From positions 1 through 63,104 of the forward strand of contig NZ_AUBC01000027.1 of the NCBI RefSeq assembly GCF_000429045.1: 63,104 bases of DNA, written 5' to 3'. Below, piece by piece: positions 11,176-24,972 of this stretch; the first letter of the stretch is position 1, and each line of letters starts with the position of its first letter. The notes under the pieces were generated by a model, which was not told the origin of the DNA, did no database searches, and was given only the letters and a program-made list of their open reading frames with translations. The translations under genes and the position numbers were made by a program. The DNA comes from Salinarimonas rosea DSM 21201. Lineage in GTDB: Bacteria > Pseudomonadota > Alphaproteobacteria > Rhizobiales > Beijerinckiaceae.

Positions 11176-12516
11176 ATGGCCTCAGCAGCCGAGCAGCTTG
11201 CTGCGAACTTGAATTTCGGGGCGCTGGCGCGCGCCGAGGAGCTGAAGAAGCGTATCTGGTTCACCCTGGGCGCGCTCATCATCTATCGGCTGGGCACCTA
11301 CATCCCGCTGCCGGGCATCGACCCCGAGGCGCTGGCGCAGTCCTTCGAGGCGGCGGCCGGCGGCGTGCTGGGCATGTTCAACATGTTCGCGGGCGGCGCG
11401 GTGGAGCGCATGGCGATCTTCGCGCTCAACATCATGCCCTACATCTCGGCCTCGATCATCATCCAGCTCCTGACGGCGGTCTCGCCGACGCTGGAGACCC
11501 TCAAGAAGGAGGGCGAGAGCGGCCGCAAGATCATCAACCAGTACACCCGCTACCTCACCGTGGTGCTCGCCGTGTTCCAGTCCTGGGGCATCGCGGTCGG
11601 GCTCTCGGCGTCGGGCGGCATCGTGGTGAACCCCGGCCCGTTCTTCATCGTCACGACGGTGATCACGCTCACCGGCGGCACCATGTTCCTGATGTGGCTC
11701 GGCGAGCAGATCACCTCGCGCGGCATCGGCAACGGTATCTCGCTGATCATCTTCGCGGGCATCGTCGCGCATCTGCCGCAGGCGACCGCGGGGCTGCTCG
11801 AGCTCGGCCGCCAGGGGGCGATCTCCACCGCCTTCATCATCGGCGTCATCGTCATGGCGGCGGGCATCATCTACTTCGTGGTGTTCATGGAGCGGGCCCA
11901 GCGCCGGCTGCTGATCAGCTACCCGAAGCGGCAGGTCGGCAACCGCATGTACGACGGCCAGACCTCGTTCCTGCCGCTCAAGCTCAACACGGCGGGCGTG
12001 ATCCCGCCGATCTTCGCCTCCTCGCTGCTGCTGCTGCCGACCACGGTGGCGAGCTTCTCGGCGGCGCAGGGCGGGGACGGGATCCTCAACACGATCGCGA
12101 TCTATCTCGGTCACGGCCGCCCGGCCTTCATGATCCTCTACGCCTCGCTGATCATCTTCTTCGCCTTCTTCTACACGGCCATCGTGTTCAATCCGGCGGA
12201 GACGGCGGACAACCTGAAGAAGCACGGCGGCTTCATCCCGGGCATCCGCCCGGGCGAGCGGACGGCGGACTACATCGACTACGTGCTCACCCGCATCACC
12301 GTGATCGGGGCGCTCTACCTCACCGTGGTTTGCCTGATACCCGAATTTCTCATTTCCTACGCGGCATTGCCGTTCTATCTCGGTGGGACGTCGCTGCTCA
12401 TCGTGGTGACGGTGACGATGGACACGGTCGCGCAGGTGCACGGGCATCTGCTCGCCCACCAGTACGAAGGCCTCGTCAAGAAGGCGAAGCTGAAGGGCGC
12501 GCGGCGCGGCCGTTGA
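11176..12516 (+). CDS. secY: Preprotein translocase subunit SecY
   Basis: Channel-forming subunit of the Sec translocon in the inner membrane (446 aa, ten hydrophobic segments). Conserved features are the plug region after TM1 ([20 protein letters not shown]), the segment [13 protein letters not shown]-like helix 3, and the cytoplasmic loop [30 protein letters not shown] precedes the ATG. It ends in a basic tail RRGR; adk follows after 70 bases. Confidence 0.98.
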   Translation: MASAAEQLAANLNFGALARAEELKKRIWFTLGALIIYRLGTYIPLPGIDPEALAQSFEAAAGGVLGMFNMFAGGAVERMAIFALNIMPYISASIIIQLLTAVSPTLETLKKEGESGRKIINQYTRYLTVVLAVFQSWGIAVGLSASGGIVVNPGPFFIVTTVITLTGGTMFLMWLGEQITSRGIGNGISLIIFAGIVAHLPQATAGLLELGRQGAISTAFIIGVIVMAAGIIYFVVFMERAQRRLLISYPKRQVGNRMYDGQTSFLPLKLNTAGVIPPIFASSLLLLPTTVASFSAAQGGDGILNTIAIYLGHGRPAFMILYASLIIFFAFFYTAIVFNPAETADNLKKHGGFIPGIRPGERTADYIDYVLTRITVIGALYLTVVCLIPEFLISYAALPFYLGGTSLLIVVTVTMDTVAQVHGHLLAHQYEGLVKKAKLKGARRGR

Positions 12517-12586
12517 GGCCGGGCGACCCGCGCGCACGGTGCCGGCGACGGCGCCGCGAATCGAGGGAACGCGGAGGGGGACAGGG

Positions 12587-13177
12587 ATGAGGCTGATCTT
12601 CTTGGGACCGCCGGGCGCCGGCAAGGGCACGCAGGCCGCACGCGTCTCCGAGCGCTGGGGCATCCCCCAGCTCTCGACGGGCGACATGCTGCGCGCCGCC
12701 GTCGCGGCGGGCACGCCCGTGGGGCGCGAGGCCAAGGCGATCATGGATTCGGGCGCGCTCGTCCCCGACGCGGTCGTGGTCGGCATCGTCGCCGACCGGA
12801 TCGAGGAGCCGGACGCCAAGAACGGCTTCATCCTCGACGGCTTCCCGCGCACCGTGGCGCAGGCCGACGCGCTCGACGCGATGCTCGCGTCGAAGGGCAT
12901 GGCGCTCGACACGGTGGTCGAGTTCGTGGTCGACGAGGCGATCCTCGTCGAGCGCATCGCCACCCGCGCCCGCGAGACCGAGGCGCGCGGCGAGCCGGTG
13001 CGCAAGGACGACAACCCCGAGGTCTTCAAGACGCGCCTCGAGGCCTACCGCCGGCAGACCGCGCCGCTCTCGGCGCATTATGCCGGCAAGGACATGCTCG
13101 AGCGCATCGACGGCATGCAGCCGATCGATGCCGTCACCGAGCAGCTCCTGGCGCTGCTGGCGAAATACGAAGGCTGA
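12587..13177 (+). CDS. adk: Adenylate kinase
   Basis: Interconverts ATP + AMP and 2 ADP in the cytoplasm. The 196-aa protein has the P-loop [11 protein letters not shown] at about residues 7-17 and the NMP-site motif [14 protein letters not shown] near 84-97. It is the short form with no zinc-binding LID insertion. I chose the start at 12587 ([10 protein letters not shown]), since an in-frame ATG at 12539 would add an atypical 16-residue leader. Confidence 0.97.
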   Translation: MRLIFLGPPGAGKGTQAARVSERWGIPQLSTGDMLRAAVAAGTPVGREAKAIMDSGALVPDAVVVGIVADRIEEPDAKNGFILDGFPRTVAQADALDAMLASKGMALDTVVEFVVDEAILVERIATRARETEARGEPVRKDDNPEVFKTRLEAYRRQTAPLSAHYAGKDMLERIDGMQPIDAVTEQLLALLAKYEG

Positions 13178-13191
13178 TTCGACCGCACGCC

Positions 13192-13220
13192 TTGACGCGC
13201 CCCGCGCAGCCGTGTATGGG
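13192..13220 (+). promoter_or_regulatory. Promoter before rpsM (alpha block)
   Basis: TTGACG (13192-13197) and TATGGG (13215-13220) are spaced by 17 bases. This is a good sigma-70 -35 with the same -10-like hexamer as the site before rplN. It lies 15 bases after the adk stop and leaves a leader of about 170 bases before the rpsM GTG, long enough for an S4- or S13-type control structure. Confidence 0.65.
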
Positions 13221-13400
13221 CGCCTCTTCCCAGGTCGACGGGCGGTCCCGGCGGGCTTCGTCAGAAGCCGTCCGGGGCTTTGCGCGCTTCGACCTCCGGC
13301 CCGCGAGGGCCCACTCCGCGCAGGGGCCGGCCTCCACCGGACGCGCGACACGACAACCCGCCGCCGCCCTCCCGGGCTCGCGGCCACATGGAGACGAGAC

Positions 13401-13769
13401 GTGGCACGTATCGCAGGCGTCAACATCCCGACCAACAAGCGCGTCGTCATCGCGCTGCAGTACATTCACGGCATCGGGTCCAAGAAGGCCCAGGAGATCT
13501 GCGACAAGGTCTCGATCCCGGCCGAGCGCCGCGTGAACGAGCTCACCGACGCGGAGGTCCTCCAGGTCCGCGAGACCATCGACCGCGACTACGTGGTCGA
13601 GGGCGACCTGCGCCGCGAGGTGTCGATGAACATCAAGCGCCTGATGGACCTCGGCGTCTATCGGGGCCTGCGCCATCGCCGCAACCTGCCGGTCCGCGGT
13701 CAGCGCACGCACACCAACGCCCGCACCCGCAAGGGCAAGGCGAAGCCGATCGCCGGCAAGAAGAAGTGA
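13401..13769 (+). CDS. rpsM: 30S ribosomal protein S13
   Basis: Head protein (122 aa) that contacts P-site tRNA and the B1 bridge. It uses a GTG start ([20 protein letters not shown]): no ATG exists at the conserved N-terminus and a GGAGACGAGAC RBS lies upstream. The C-terminal basic tail [16 protein letters not shown] is typical. The 223-base gap after adk carries a promoter. Confidence 0.96.
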   Translation: MARIAGVNIPTNKRVVIALQYIHGIGSKKAQEICDKVSIPAERRVNELTDAEVLQVRETIDRDYVVEGDLRREVSMNIKRLMDLGVYRGLRHRRNLPVRGQRTHTNARTRKGKAKPIAGKKK

Positions 13770-13859
13770 CCGTGCAGTGAGATTTCGGGCGGCGCCGCGC
13801 GTCGCCCGCCGATCCCGAGCGCCTGGCATTACGGGCGCGCCAGAAGGACTTGAGGACAG

Positions 13860-14249
13860 ATGGCAAAGGACACCACCCGCGTTCGTCGCCGCGAGCGCAA
13901 GAACATCGTTTCCGGCGTCGCGCACGTGAACGCCTCGTTCAACAACACGATGATCACCATCACCGACGCGCAGGGCAACACGATCTCCTGGTCGTCGGCG
14001 GGCATGATGGGCTTCAAGGGCTCGCGCAAGTCGACCCCGTATGCGGCCCAGGTCGCCGCCGAGGACGCTGCCCGCAAGGCCGCCGAGCACGGCATGCGCA
14101 CCCTCGAGGTCGAGGTCTCCGGCCCCGGCTCCGGCCGCGAGTCGGCGCTGCGCGCGCTCCAGGCGGCGGGCTTCACCGTCACCTCCATCCGCGACGTTAC
14201 GCCGATCCCGCACAACGGCTGCCGTCCGCGCAAGCGTCGCCGCGTCTGA
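13860..14249 (+). CDS. rpsK: 30S ribosomal protein S11
   Basis: Platform protein of the small subunit (129 aa). The core [18 protein letters not shown] and the C-terminal [20 protein letters not shown] are diagnostic. Normal length. Confidence 0.97.
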   Translation: MAKDTTRVRRRERKNIVSGVAHVNASFNNTMITITDAQGNTISWSSAGMMGFKGSRKSTPYAAQVAAEDAARKAAEHGMRTLEVEVSGPGSGRESALRALQAAGFTVTSIRDVTPIPHNGCRPRKRRRV

Positions 14250-14369
14250 CATCGCGCCGCCCGCGCGCCGCGCATGCCGGATCCCGCTCGCGGGCCGGCG
14301 CGGCGCGCATCGATCGGTTCGGCGCGCCGCGCGCCTTTCCGCCATGCCCGTCTCACGAGAGGTGAGGTC

Positions 14370-15386
14370 GTGATCCAGAAGAATTGGCAAGAGCTGATCA
14401 AGCCGAACAAGCTTCAGGTCAGTGCCGGTGACGATCCCAAGCGCGTCGCCACCGTCGTCGCCGAGCCCCTCGAGCGCGGCTTCGGCACCACGTTCGGCAA
14501 CGCGCTGCGGCGCGTGCTCCTGTCGTCGCTCCAGGGCGCGGCGGTCAGCGCCGTGCAGATCGACGGCGTGCTGCACGAGTTCTCGTCGATCCCGGGCGTC
14601 CGCGAGGACGTGACGGACATCGTCCTGAACATCAAGGCGATCGCCATCCGCATGCAGGGCGACGGCCCCAAGCGCATGACGCTGCGCAAGACGGGCCCCG
14701 GCCTCGTCACCGCCGGCGACATCAACACGGTGGGCGACGTCGAGATCCTCAACCCCGATCTGGTCCTGTGCACCCTCGACGAGGGCGCCGAGATCCGGAT
14801 GGAGTTCACGGTCAACACCGGCAAGGGCTACGTCTCGGCGGACCGCAACCGTCCCGAGGACGCGCCGATCGGCCTGATCCCGGTCGATGCGCTGTACTCG
14901 CCGGTGCGCAAGGTCTCCTACCGCGTCGAGAACACCCGCGAGGGCCAGATTCTCGACTACGACAAGCTCACGATGACGATCGAGACCGACGGCTCGCTGA
15001 CGCCGGAGGACGCGCTCGCCTACGCCGCGCGCATCATCCAGGACCAGCTCGCCATCTTCGTGAACTTCGAGGAGCCCCGCAAGGACGAGCCGGCCTCCGT
15101 CTCGCCGCAGCTGCCCTTCCCGCCGGCGCTGCTCAAGAAGGTGGACGAGCTCGAGCTCTCGGTGCGCTCGGCGAACTGCCTGAAGAACGACAACATCGTC
15201 TACATCGGCGACCTGATCCAGAAGACGGAAGCCGAGATGCTGCGCACGCCGAACTTCGGCCGCAAGTCCTTGAACGAGATCAAGGAAGTGCTCGCCGGCA
15301 TGGGCCTGCACCTGGGCATGGAAGTGCCCGGCTGGCCGCCGGAGAACATCGACGATCTCGCCAAGCGCTTCGAGGAGCACTACTGA
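14370..15386 (+). CDS. rpoA: RNA polymerase alpha subunit
   Basis: Scaffold of RNA polymerase assembly (338 aa). The N-terminal dimerisation domain contains [20 protein letters not shown], and the C-terminal domain near residues 265-330 has the helix-hairpin-helix around [15 protein letters not shown] that contacts UP elements and activators. I placed the start at the GTG at 14370, giving the canonical alphaproteobacterial [15 protein letters not shown] and a GAGAGGTGAGG RBS. An in-frame ATG at 14274 is rejected. Confidence 0.97.
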   Translation: MIQKNWQELIKPNKLQVSAGDDPKRVATVVAEPLERGFGTTFGNALRRVLLSSLQGAAVSAVQIDGVLHEFSSIPGVREDVTDIVLNIKAIAIRMQGDGPKRMTLRKTGPGLVTAGDINTVGDVEILNPDLVLCTLDEGAEIRMEFTVNTGKGYVSADRNRPEDAPIGLIPVDALYSPVRKVSYRVENTREGQILDYDKLTMTIETDGSLTPEDALAYAARIIQDQLAIFVNFEEPRKDEPASVSPQLPFPPALLKKVDELELSVRSANCLKNDNIVYIGDLIQKTEAEMLRTPNFGRKSLNEIKEVLAGMGLHLGMEVPGWPPENIDDLAKRFEEHY

Positions 15387-15394
15387 GATCCCGG

Positions 15395-15416
15395 GCCCCC
15401 GCCGCGCGGCGGGGGC
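15395..15416 (+). repeat. Perfect GC palindrome after rpoA
   Basis: An 11-bp perfect inverted repeat with no spacer (15395-15405 with 15406-15416). It has no T tract, so it is more likely an mRNA stability element or partial attenuator between rpoA and rplQ than a terminator. Confidence 0.35.
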
Positions 15417-15480
15417 ACCGTTCCGACCAAGACGATCGGCCGTTCCTTGGCACGGCGGCCGGCAACGAAGGAGAGCCACC

Positions 15481-15900
15481 ATGCGTCACGGATTCCGCGG
15501 TCGTCGCTTCAACCGCACCCCCGAGCATCGCAAGGCGATGTTCAAGAACCTCGCCCAGGCCCTGATCAAGCACGAGCAGATCGTCACCACGCTGCCGAAG
15601 GCGAAGGATCTGCGTCCCGTCGTCGAGAAGCTGATCACGCTCGGCAAGCGCGGCGACCTGCACGCCCGGCGCCAGGCGATCGCCCGCATCCAGGACGAGA
15701 CGCTCGTCAAGAAGCTCTTCGACGTGCTCGGCCCGCGCTACAAGGACCGCCAGGGTGGCTACACCCGCGTCCTCAAGGCCGGCTTCCGCTACGGCGACAA
15801 CGCGCCGATGGCTGTGATCGAGTTCGTCGATCGCGATCCGGACGCGAAGGGCCAGGATTCCGGTCCCTCGGCGGAGGCCGACGAGGCCGAGGCCGCCTGA
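15481..15900 (+). CDS. rplQ: 50S ribosomal protein L17
   Basis: Large-subunit protein (139 aa) near the exit tunnel. It starts [20 protein letters not shown] and has the motif [16 protein letters not shown]. The acidic, Ala/Glu-rich tail is about 12 residues longer than in E. coli. It is the last gene of the superoperon, and a strong terminator follows. Confidence 0.97.
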   Translation: MRHGFRGRRFNRTPEHRKAMFKNLAQALIKHEQIVTTLPKAKDLRPVVEKLITLGKRGDLHARRQAIARIQDETLVKKLFDVLGPRYKDRQGGYTRVLKAGFRYGDNAPMAVIEFVDRDPDAKGQDSGPSAEADEAEAA

Positions 15901-15940
15901 GGCCGATCCGGCGCCGCGTCGGCGCCACGAGAACGACACG

Positions 15941-15980
15941 CGCGAGGGGCGGCCCCGATGGGGCCGCCCCTTCGCGTTTT
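15941..15980 (+). terminator. Terminator of the ribosomal superoperon
   Basis: A 16-bp GC-rich stem with one bulge (15941-15956 with 15960-15976) and a 3-nt loop is followed by TTTT. It lies between rplQ and the convergent EamA gene and probably works from the left. Confidence 0.85.
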
Positions 15981-15987
15981 CCGAGCC

Positions 15988-16905
15988 TCAGGGTGCCGGC
16001 GGCGCGGTGCGCCCTCGGCCCGGCTTCGCCGCGGGCCGAACCCGCGCGGCGACGACCACGGTCGCGACGACCATGCCGGCGACGACCCAGGTCACCGGCT
16101 CCACCCGCTCGCCGTTCAGCACGGCCGCGATCGCGAGCGTCACGAACACCTGGAGGAGCTGGACCTGCCCGACGCGGGCGATGCCGCCCAGCGCGAGCCC
16201 GGTGTTCCAGGCGAAGAAGCCGAGATACTGGCTCAGCAGCGTCACGTAGGCGAAGCCGATCCAGGAGGAGAGAGGCACCGCCGCGGGTCCGGCCGGCATC
16301 AGCAGGAGGCTGGCGGGGATCGTCACCGGCAGGGCGAGCACGAGCGCCCAGGAGATCACCTCCCAGCCCGGCATGTCGCGGGCGGCCAGTCCGGACCAGG
16401 CATAGCCCAGCGCCGCCCCGACCGCCGCGAGAGCGAGGTAGCCGTCTCCCGCGCCGACGCCGTCGACGCCCTCGCGCAGCGCGAAGGCCGTCACGACGGC
16501 CGCCCCCACCAGCGCCGCCGCCCAGAATGCCGCCGGCAGGCGCTCCCGGGCCACGACCGAGGCCGCGATGGCGGTCGCCAGAGGGAGCAGGCCGAGCACG
16601 ACTCCCCCGTGCGACGCCTCGACGGTCGTCATCGCGAGGCCGGTCGCGAGCGGGAACACACCCACGAGGCAGAAGGAGATCAGGGCGAGGCGTCCCAGAT
16701 GCGCGGGGCTCGGCCGGCGCCGCATCGTGCAGACCAGGACGACGCCCGCGATGCACCCGGCTGCGGCCGCGCGTCCCGTCATGACGAACCACGGGTCGAG
16801 CCCGGCGACGGCCAGACGCGTGAACGGCAGCGTGCCGCCGAAGATCACGACGCCGACGAGCCCCAGCGCGAGCCCCAGGACGATACGCAACGTGGCCGGG
16901 CTCAT
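15988..16905 (-). CDS. EamA/DMT-family transporter
   Basis: Ten-helix inner-membrane protein of the drug/metabolite transporter superfamily (305 aa). Two repeated EamA halves are visible: FGGTLPFTRLAVAGLDPWFV near residue 22, and the second half from about residue 150 with WSGLAARDMPGWEVISWALV. Substrate unknown; such proteins usually export amino acids or metabolites. The basic C-terminus is cytoplasmic. It converges on rplQ. Family call is firm, function is open. Confidence 0.85.
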   Translation of the reverse strand: MSPATLRIVLGLALGLVGVVIFGGTLPFTRLAVAGLDPWFVMTGRAAAAGCIAGVVLVCTMRRRPSPAHLGRLALISFCLVGVFPLATGLAMTTVEASHGGVVLGLLPLATAIAASVVARERLPAAFWAAALVGAAVVTAFALREGVDGVGAGDGYLALAAVGAALGYAWSGLAARDMPGWEVISWALVLALPVTIPASLLLMPAGPAAVPLSSWIGFAYVTLLSQYLGFFAWNTGLALGGIARVGQVQLLQVFVTLAIAAVLNGERVEPVTWVVAGMVVATVVVAARVRPAAKPGRGRTAPPAP

Positions 16906-17018
16906 GGCGTCTCCTGGCGCGGGCGCGCGCCGCGAGGCGCGACGCTAGCGCCGGTGCGCCGCGCGACGCAAGCCCGCCCGGACGGGCCGGGCGGGCTCGT
17001 GCGCGGCGACGCGCCGGC

Positions 17019-17342
17019 TCAGCGGACCGGATGGTAGAAGCACGGCCGGGCGCGCGCCTGCCAGGTCGTGCCGCCGGCGGCGGTCGGAACCACGGACTTG
17101 TCGGCGGCGCCGGCCCAGATCGACCAGTTCGCGCCGTGGACGGCGCTCACCTGGTTCGCCCAGACCGCCTGCGCGGCGGCGGCGCTGGGGCCCTGGGCCA
17201 TCACGGGAGCGGCCTTGCAGGTGCCGGGCTGCGGCGCCGGCGCGCGCAGCTGGAGCTGCGCCTCGGCGGTGCCGCCACCCATGGCGGCGAAGGCGCCGAG
17301 CGAGAGCGCGGCGAGGGCGGCGATGGCGAGGGTCTTGCGCAT
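17019..17342 (-). CDS. Small secreted protein, unknown function
   Basis: I chose the ATG at 17342, giving a 107-aa protein with a clear Sec signal peptide (MRKTLAIAALAALSLGAFAA, cleavage predicted after TAEAQ-like Ala residues). A longer upstream extension of the frame is rejected because it would bury the signal. The mature part has two Cys (after GT and before FYHP) and the segment AVWANQVSAVHGANWSIWAG. Not recognised functionally; probably periplasmic. Confidence 0.6.
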   Translation of the reverse strand: MRKTLAIAALAALSLGAFAAMGGGTAEAQLQLRAPAPQPGTCKAAPVMAQGPSAAAAQAVWANQVSAVHGANWSIWAGAADKSVVPTAAGGTTWQARARPCFYHPVR

Positions 17343-17746
17343 GGTCCTGATCTCCCGTGTGTCGAGCCGTGCCGCTCTCTCGCGGCCGGCGGGGCGCCGA
17401 CGACGCCCTTGCACGAGGTTGGTCGGTGCGGGGGCGCGGGAGGTTCGATGGGGCCGGTCGATTTCGGTCGCGGCTTCGGCCGTGCGGCAGGCGCCCGGCC
17501 GGTTCACGTGCGCGAGGGCGCGCTCCGGCCGGCGGTCCGGAAGCGGTCGGCGCTATTCCGCTCGGAGAAGGAGGCGATTCGCCGCCCTGGATGTTCCTAC
17601 GTAGTTTCACGTCATAATCGTTTTAGTTTTGAATACAGTGATGGAATTAACTCCAAAATCACAGCGCTTAAACCTTCGTAAACGTGGGACGCCGCAGCGT
17701 CATGCCACCCCAAGCAAGGAAGTATTCTGGAGTGCGGAGAAGAACG
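17343..17746. other. Divergent intergenic region before chemoreceptor
   Basis: 404 bases between the small secreted protein (leftward) and a chemoreceptor (rightward). The left two thirds are GC-rich with no credible gene. The right part (about 17595-17700) is markedly AT-rich and probably holds the chemoreceptor promoter, although no clean -35/-10 pair is visible. Confidence 0.4.
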
Positions 17747-19444
17747 ATGCTCGGACGTGTGTCGGTAGGGGCCAAGATAGCTCTGGTGATCGCGACGATG
17801 GCAGTCGCGACGATCGGTGTCGCGACGGTCGCGTACAACAGCCTCGAAACCGTGGCGCAGGCGACGGCGCGCCTCGAGGCGACGACCCAGCAGATCAAGC
17901 TCGTCGCGGGAATCAACCAGGATGCCCTCGACATCTCGCGCAGCGAGTACAGGATCCTGGCGGAGCCGTCGAAGGTCGACGACTCTCGCGCCGACATCGT
18001 GGAGCGGCGCCGCAGCTTCGAGGCGCGCATGGTCCAGCTCGACGCGATGATCGAGGACGGTGAGCGCCGGGCCATGATGCGCGACATCGCGCGTCTGTCC
18101 CAGACCTTCTTCACCGATCTCGACGCCATCATAGCCGAGGGCGAGCGGCAGCGCGGGCGTGCCGTCGACGAGGCCCAGGCCCAGCTCGCGGACCTCGTCG
18201 CGAAGAGCCGGGAGGACGTCGCGAACCTGACCGCGACGCTCGACCGGTTGACGGACGCGAGCGAGGGGCTGGCCGTTCAGGTCGCAGCCGACGCGCGCGA
18301 GGTCGCGCGAACGAGCGAGGTCGTCCTGGTGACGATCGCCGTCCTCGGCACGCTCGTCGGCATCACGCTCGGCTTCTCCGTCTCCCGCTTCGGCATCACG
18401 GCGCCGCTGCAGAGTATCGTCTCGTGCATCCGTGCGCTCGCCGGCGGCGATCTCGCCGTCGAGGTGACGGGCGCATCGCGGCGCGACGAGATCGGCACGC
18501 TCGCCACCGCGGCGCTCGACCTGCGCGAGAGCCTGCGCCGCGGCAGGGACGCGGAGCGCGAGGCCGCCGAGCAGAAGCAGGCCGCCGAGCGCGCGAGCCG
18601 CGACGCGATGCTGCGCCTCGCCGACGAGTTCGAGGAGGCCGTCGCCGGCGTCGTCGGCGACGTCGGCAGCGCGGCCGAGCAGCTGCGCAGCAACGCCACC
18701 GCGCTCTCCTCCGTGGCGGAGGAGACCGAGAGCCAGGTCCTCACCGTCTCGGCCGCGGCCGAGCAGGCGAGCACCAATGTCGGCGCCGTCGCGGCGGCGA
18801 GCGAGGAGCTCTCCGCCGCCATCGCGGACGTCGTGCGCTCCATCACCGGCGCTGCGAACGGTGCCAACGTGGCGAACGAGGAGGCCGGGCGTACGACGGC
18901 CTCGGTCGCCGCCCTGCGCGAGGTGGTCGGCCGCGTCGCCGCCATGACGGTCCTCATCCGCGAGGTGGCCGAGAAGACCAACCTCCTCGCGCTCAACGCC
19001 ACGATCGAGGCGGCGCGCGCGGGCGAAGCGGGCCGCGGCTTCGCCGTCGTCGCCGCCGAGGTGAAGTCGCTCGCCGAGCAGACGACGAAGACGACCGAGC
19101 GGATCGATGCCGAGATGGCCGCCATGCAGACCGCGACCGGCGTCACGATCGAGGCCGTCGAGCGCATCGGCCAGATGATCGGCGAGATCCGCGAGGGGGC
19201 GTCCCTGGTCGCGTCCGCCGCCGAGGAGCAGGGGGCGACGACGAACGAGATCGCCCGCAACGTCAACGAGGCCGCCAAGGGCACGAGCGCCGTCTCCGAG
19301 GCCATGTCGGCGATGACGCAGGCGGCAGCCGAGACCGGCCGCATGTCCGGCGAGGTGCGGGTGTCGGCGGAATCGCTCAGCGGGGCCGCCGGAGCGCTCG
19401 AGACCCGCGTGGCGGACTTCCTCCAGCGCGTCCGCGCCGCCTGA
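17747..19444 (+). CDS. Methyl-accepting chemotaxis protein
   Basis: Membrane chemoreceptor (565 aa). TM1 is at about residues 9-31, followed by a helical periplasmic sensor of about 160 residues, TM2 at about 191-212, a HAMP domain to about 265, and a signalling domain with the hairpin tip [20 protein letters not shown] near 408. The start at 17747 ([13 protein letters not shown]) follows GGAGAAGA; an in-frame ATG at 17684 would add an atypical leader. No CheR-binding pentapeptide is seen at the C-terminus. Ligand unknown. Confidence 0.9.
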   Translation: MLGRVSVGAKIALVIATMAVATIGVATVAYNSLETVAQATARLEATTQQIKLVAGINQDALDISRSEYRILAEPSKVDDSRADIVERRRSFEARMVQLDAMIEDGERRAMMRDIARLSQTFFTDLDAIIAEGERQRGRAVDEAQAQLADLVAKSREDVANLTATLDRLTDASEGLAVQVAADAREVARTSEVVLVTIAVLGTLVGITLGFSVSRFGITAPLQSIVSCIRALAGGDLAVEVTGASRRDEIGTLATAALDLRESLRRGRDAEREAAEQKQAAERASRDAMLRLADEFEEAVAGVVGDVGSAAEQLRSNATALSSVAEETESQVLTVSAAAEQASTNVGAVAAASEELSAAIADVVRSITGAANGANVANEEAGRTTASVAALREVVGRVAAMTVLIREVAEKTNLLALNATIEAARAGEAGRGFAVVAAEVKSLAEQTTKTTERIDAEMAAMQTATGVTIEAVERIGQMIGEIREGASLVASAAEEQGATTNEIARNVNEAAKGTSAVSEAMSAMTQAAAETGRMSGEVRVSAESLSGAAGALETRVADFLQRVRAA

Positions 19445-19468
19445 GCGGCGAGCCGGAGGCGGGCGGGG

Positions 19469-21751
<2,283 letters not shown>

Positions 21752-21861
21752 GCGTGCCCCCTGTTCCTACCTGGAACGCGTTTCTATACGGGGGCGGCGG
21801 GCGGGCGCAACACGGGCGGAAGGAAGGGGAGCTTTGCGCGGGGCGAAAGGGCGACACCCGC

Positions 21862-23577
<1,716 letters not shown>

Positions 23578-23617
23578 GGGCGGGGCCTTTCTGGCGGTGG
23601 GGCCTTTCCGGGGGGCG

Positions 23618-24013
23618 TCAGGGCACGATGGCGAGCGGCGGATGGCGGGCAGCCTTGCGATCGAACGTGTAGGTTTGCGACGCGCCGTGGGCCTCGTTGA
23701 TGCAAGCGATGAGGCGGTCCGAGAAGTCGCCGAGGTTCGCTTCGTAGTCGGCGAGCGCCGCACGCGCCGCTGCGCCGTCCACCACGACGACGGCATCGTC
23801 ATGCAGCAAACGTCTGAGCCGATCCGAGATAGCCGCGCGCTCGAGCTTGAGGCAGGAGCGCAACACCCAGAACAGCTCGGCAAGGACGACGGGGTTGACC
23901 AGGATCGGCGAGATCCGCGCCAGGAGCGCACGCCCCTTGCGGGCCTGGTCCGGATCGTCCTCCAGCATCAGCCGCACGAGCACGTTGGTGTCGATGCCCG
24001 ACGGCTCGCTCAT
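23618..24013 (-). CDS. PIN-domain toxin (VapC-like)
   Basis: Putative ribonuclease toxin (131 aa). The PIN acidic residues are placed as expected: [10 protein letters not shown] at the N-terminus, AELFWVL in the middle, then [11 protein letters not shown] and TFDRKA near the C-terminus. Its ATG overlaps the antitoxin stop by four bases (ATGA), the usual toxin-antitoxin coupling. It ends 40 bases before ureC and sits inside the urease operon. RNA target unknown. Confidence 0.85.
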   Translation of the reverse strand: MSEPSGIDTNVLVRLMLEDDPDQARKGRALLARISPILVNPVVLAELFWVLRSCLKLERAAISDRLRRLLHDDAVVVVDGAAARAALADYEANLGDFSDRLIACINEAHGASQTYTFDRKAARHPPLAIVP

Positions 24014-24303
24014 GAGCGCCCCTTCTTCAAGATCTCCTCGCCGATCAGACGGTGGATCTCCTCGCGGGGCGGCAGCGGGCCGTAGCCGCGGAGGGAACCT
24101 ACGAGGCCCAGCAGGCCGGCGCCGGGGGTCTTCTCCGCCGTTTCCTCGCCACGGATCGGCGCGGCGGCTGGGCCGAGCTGAACTTTTCCATCGGGCATGA
24201 GCGTGAACTCCACCCGGTCTCCCGCCTTCAGGCCCAGCGCCCGCCGGACGTCCTCCGGCACGGCCACCGATCCGTCCTCGCCGATCGTCGCATGCGATCC
24301 CAT
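24010..24303 (-). CDS. AbrB/VapB-type antitoxin
   Basis: Swapped-hairpin DNA-binding antitoxin of 97 aa. The SpoVT/AbrB core is at the N-terminus (SVAVPEDVRRALGLKAGDRV), with a C-terminal tail ([17 protein letters not shown]) expected to wrap the toxin. It lies 39 bases after ureAB and just before the PIN toxin. Such antitoxins normally repress their own promoter, but here the pair may simply be read from the urease promoter. Confidence 0.8.
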   Translation of the reverse strand: MGSHATIGEDGSVAVPEDVRRALGLKAGDRVEFTLMPDGKVQLGPAAAPIRGEETAEKTPGAGLLGLVGSLRGYGPLPPREEIHRLIGEEILKKGRS

Positions 24304-24342
24304 GCCCTGCTCCTCCGTCGTGCCGATCCTACCACACCGCCC

Positions 24343-24963
24343 TCACAACGCCCCCATCACCTTCCCCTGGAACCCGTACACCTTCCGCTCGCCCGAGAGC
24401 GCCACCAGCGTCACCTCGCGCGTCTGGCCCGGCTCGAAGCGCACGGCGGTGCCGGCGGGGATGTCGAGGCGCATGCCGCGCGCCTTGTCGCGGTCGAAGG
24501 CCAACGCGCCGTTGGTCTCGGCGAAATGGTAGTGCGACCCCACCTGGATCGGTCGGTCGCCGGTGTTGGAGACCTCGAGCGTGAGCGTCTCGCGGCCCTC
24601 GTTGAGCACGATCTCGCCCTCCATCGGGCAGACCGCGCCGGGGACGAGCTCCTGCGTCGCGCCGCGGATCGGCTCGTGCACGGTCACGAGCTTCGTCCCG
24701 TCCGGGAAGGTCGCCTCCACCTGCACGTCGTGGATCATCTCGGCGACGCCGGGCATCACCTGCTCGGCCGTGATCACGTGCGCGCCGGCCGCCATCAGCT
24801 CGGCGACGGTGCGGCCGTCGCGGGCGCCCTCGACGACGTAGTCGGTGATCAGAGCGATGGCCTCGGGGTAGTTCAGCTTGACGCCGCGCTCGAGCCGCCG
24901 GCGTGCCACCATCGCCGCCATGGCGACGAGGAGCTTGTCCTTCTCGCGGGGGGAGAGCTTCAT
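24343..24963 (-). CDS. ureAB: Urease gamma-beta fusion subunit
   Basis: Single 206-aa polypeptide joining urease gamma (residues 1 to about 100, [20 protein letters not shown] and [20 protein letters not shown]) and urease beta (about 105-206, [20 protein letters not shown] and [16 protein letters not shown]). No stop or RBS separates the halves, as in Helicobacter UreA. Structural role in the (UreABC)n complex. It starts ten bases after the ureD stop, so the two are cotranscribed. Confidence 0.95.
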   Translation of the reverse strand: MKLSPREKDKLLVAMAAMVARRRLERGVKLNYPEAIALITDYVVEGARDGRTVAELMAAGAHVITAEQVMPGVAEMIHDVQVEATFPDGTKLVTVHEPIRGATQELVPGAVCPMEGEIVLNEGRETLTLEVSNTGDRPIQVGSHYHFAETNGALAFDRDKARGMRLDIPAGTAVRFEPGQTREVTLVALSGERKVYGFQGKVMGAL

Positions 24964-24972
24964 CGGGGCACC

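Noticed and set aside
11182-13029. 615-codon minus-strand frame opposite secY and adk
   Set aside because: Low-complexity shadow with no domain; secY and adk on the plus strand are certain.
13134-15482. 782-codon open frame on the minus strand opposite rpsM-rpsK-rpoA
   Set aside because: Antisense to highly conserved genes; its His/Arg/Ala/Asp-rich translation is a shadow of biased third positions.
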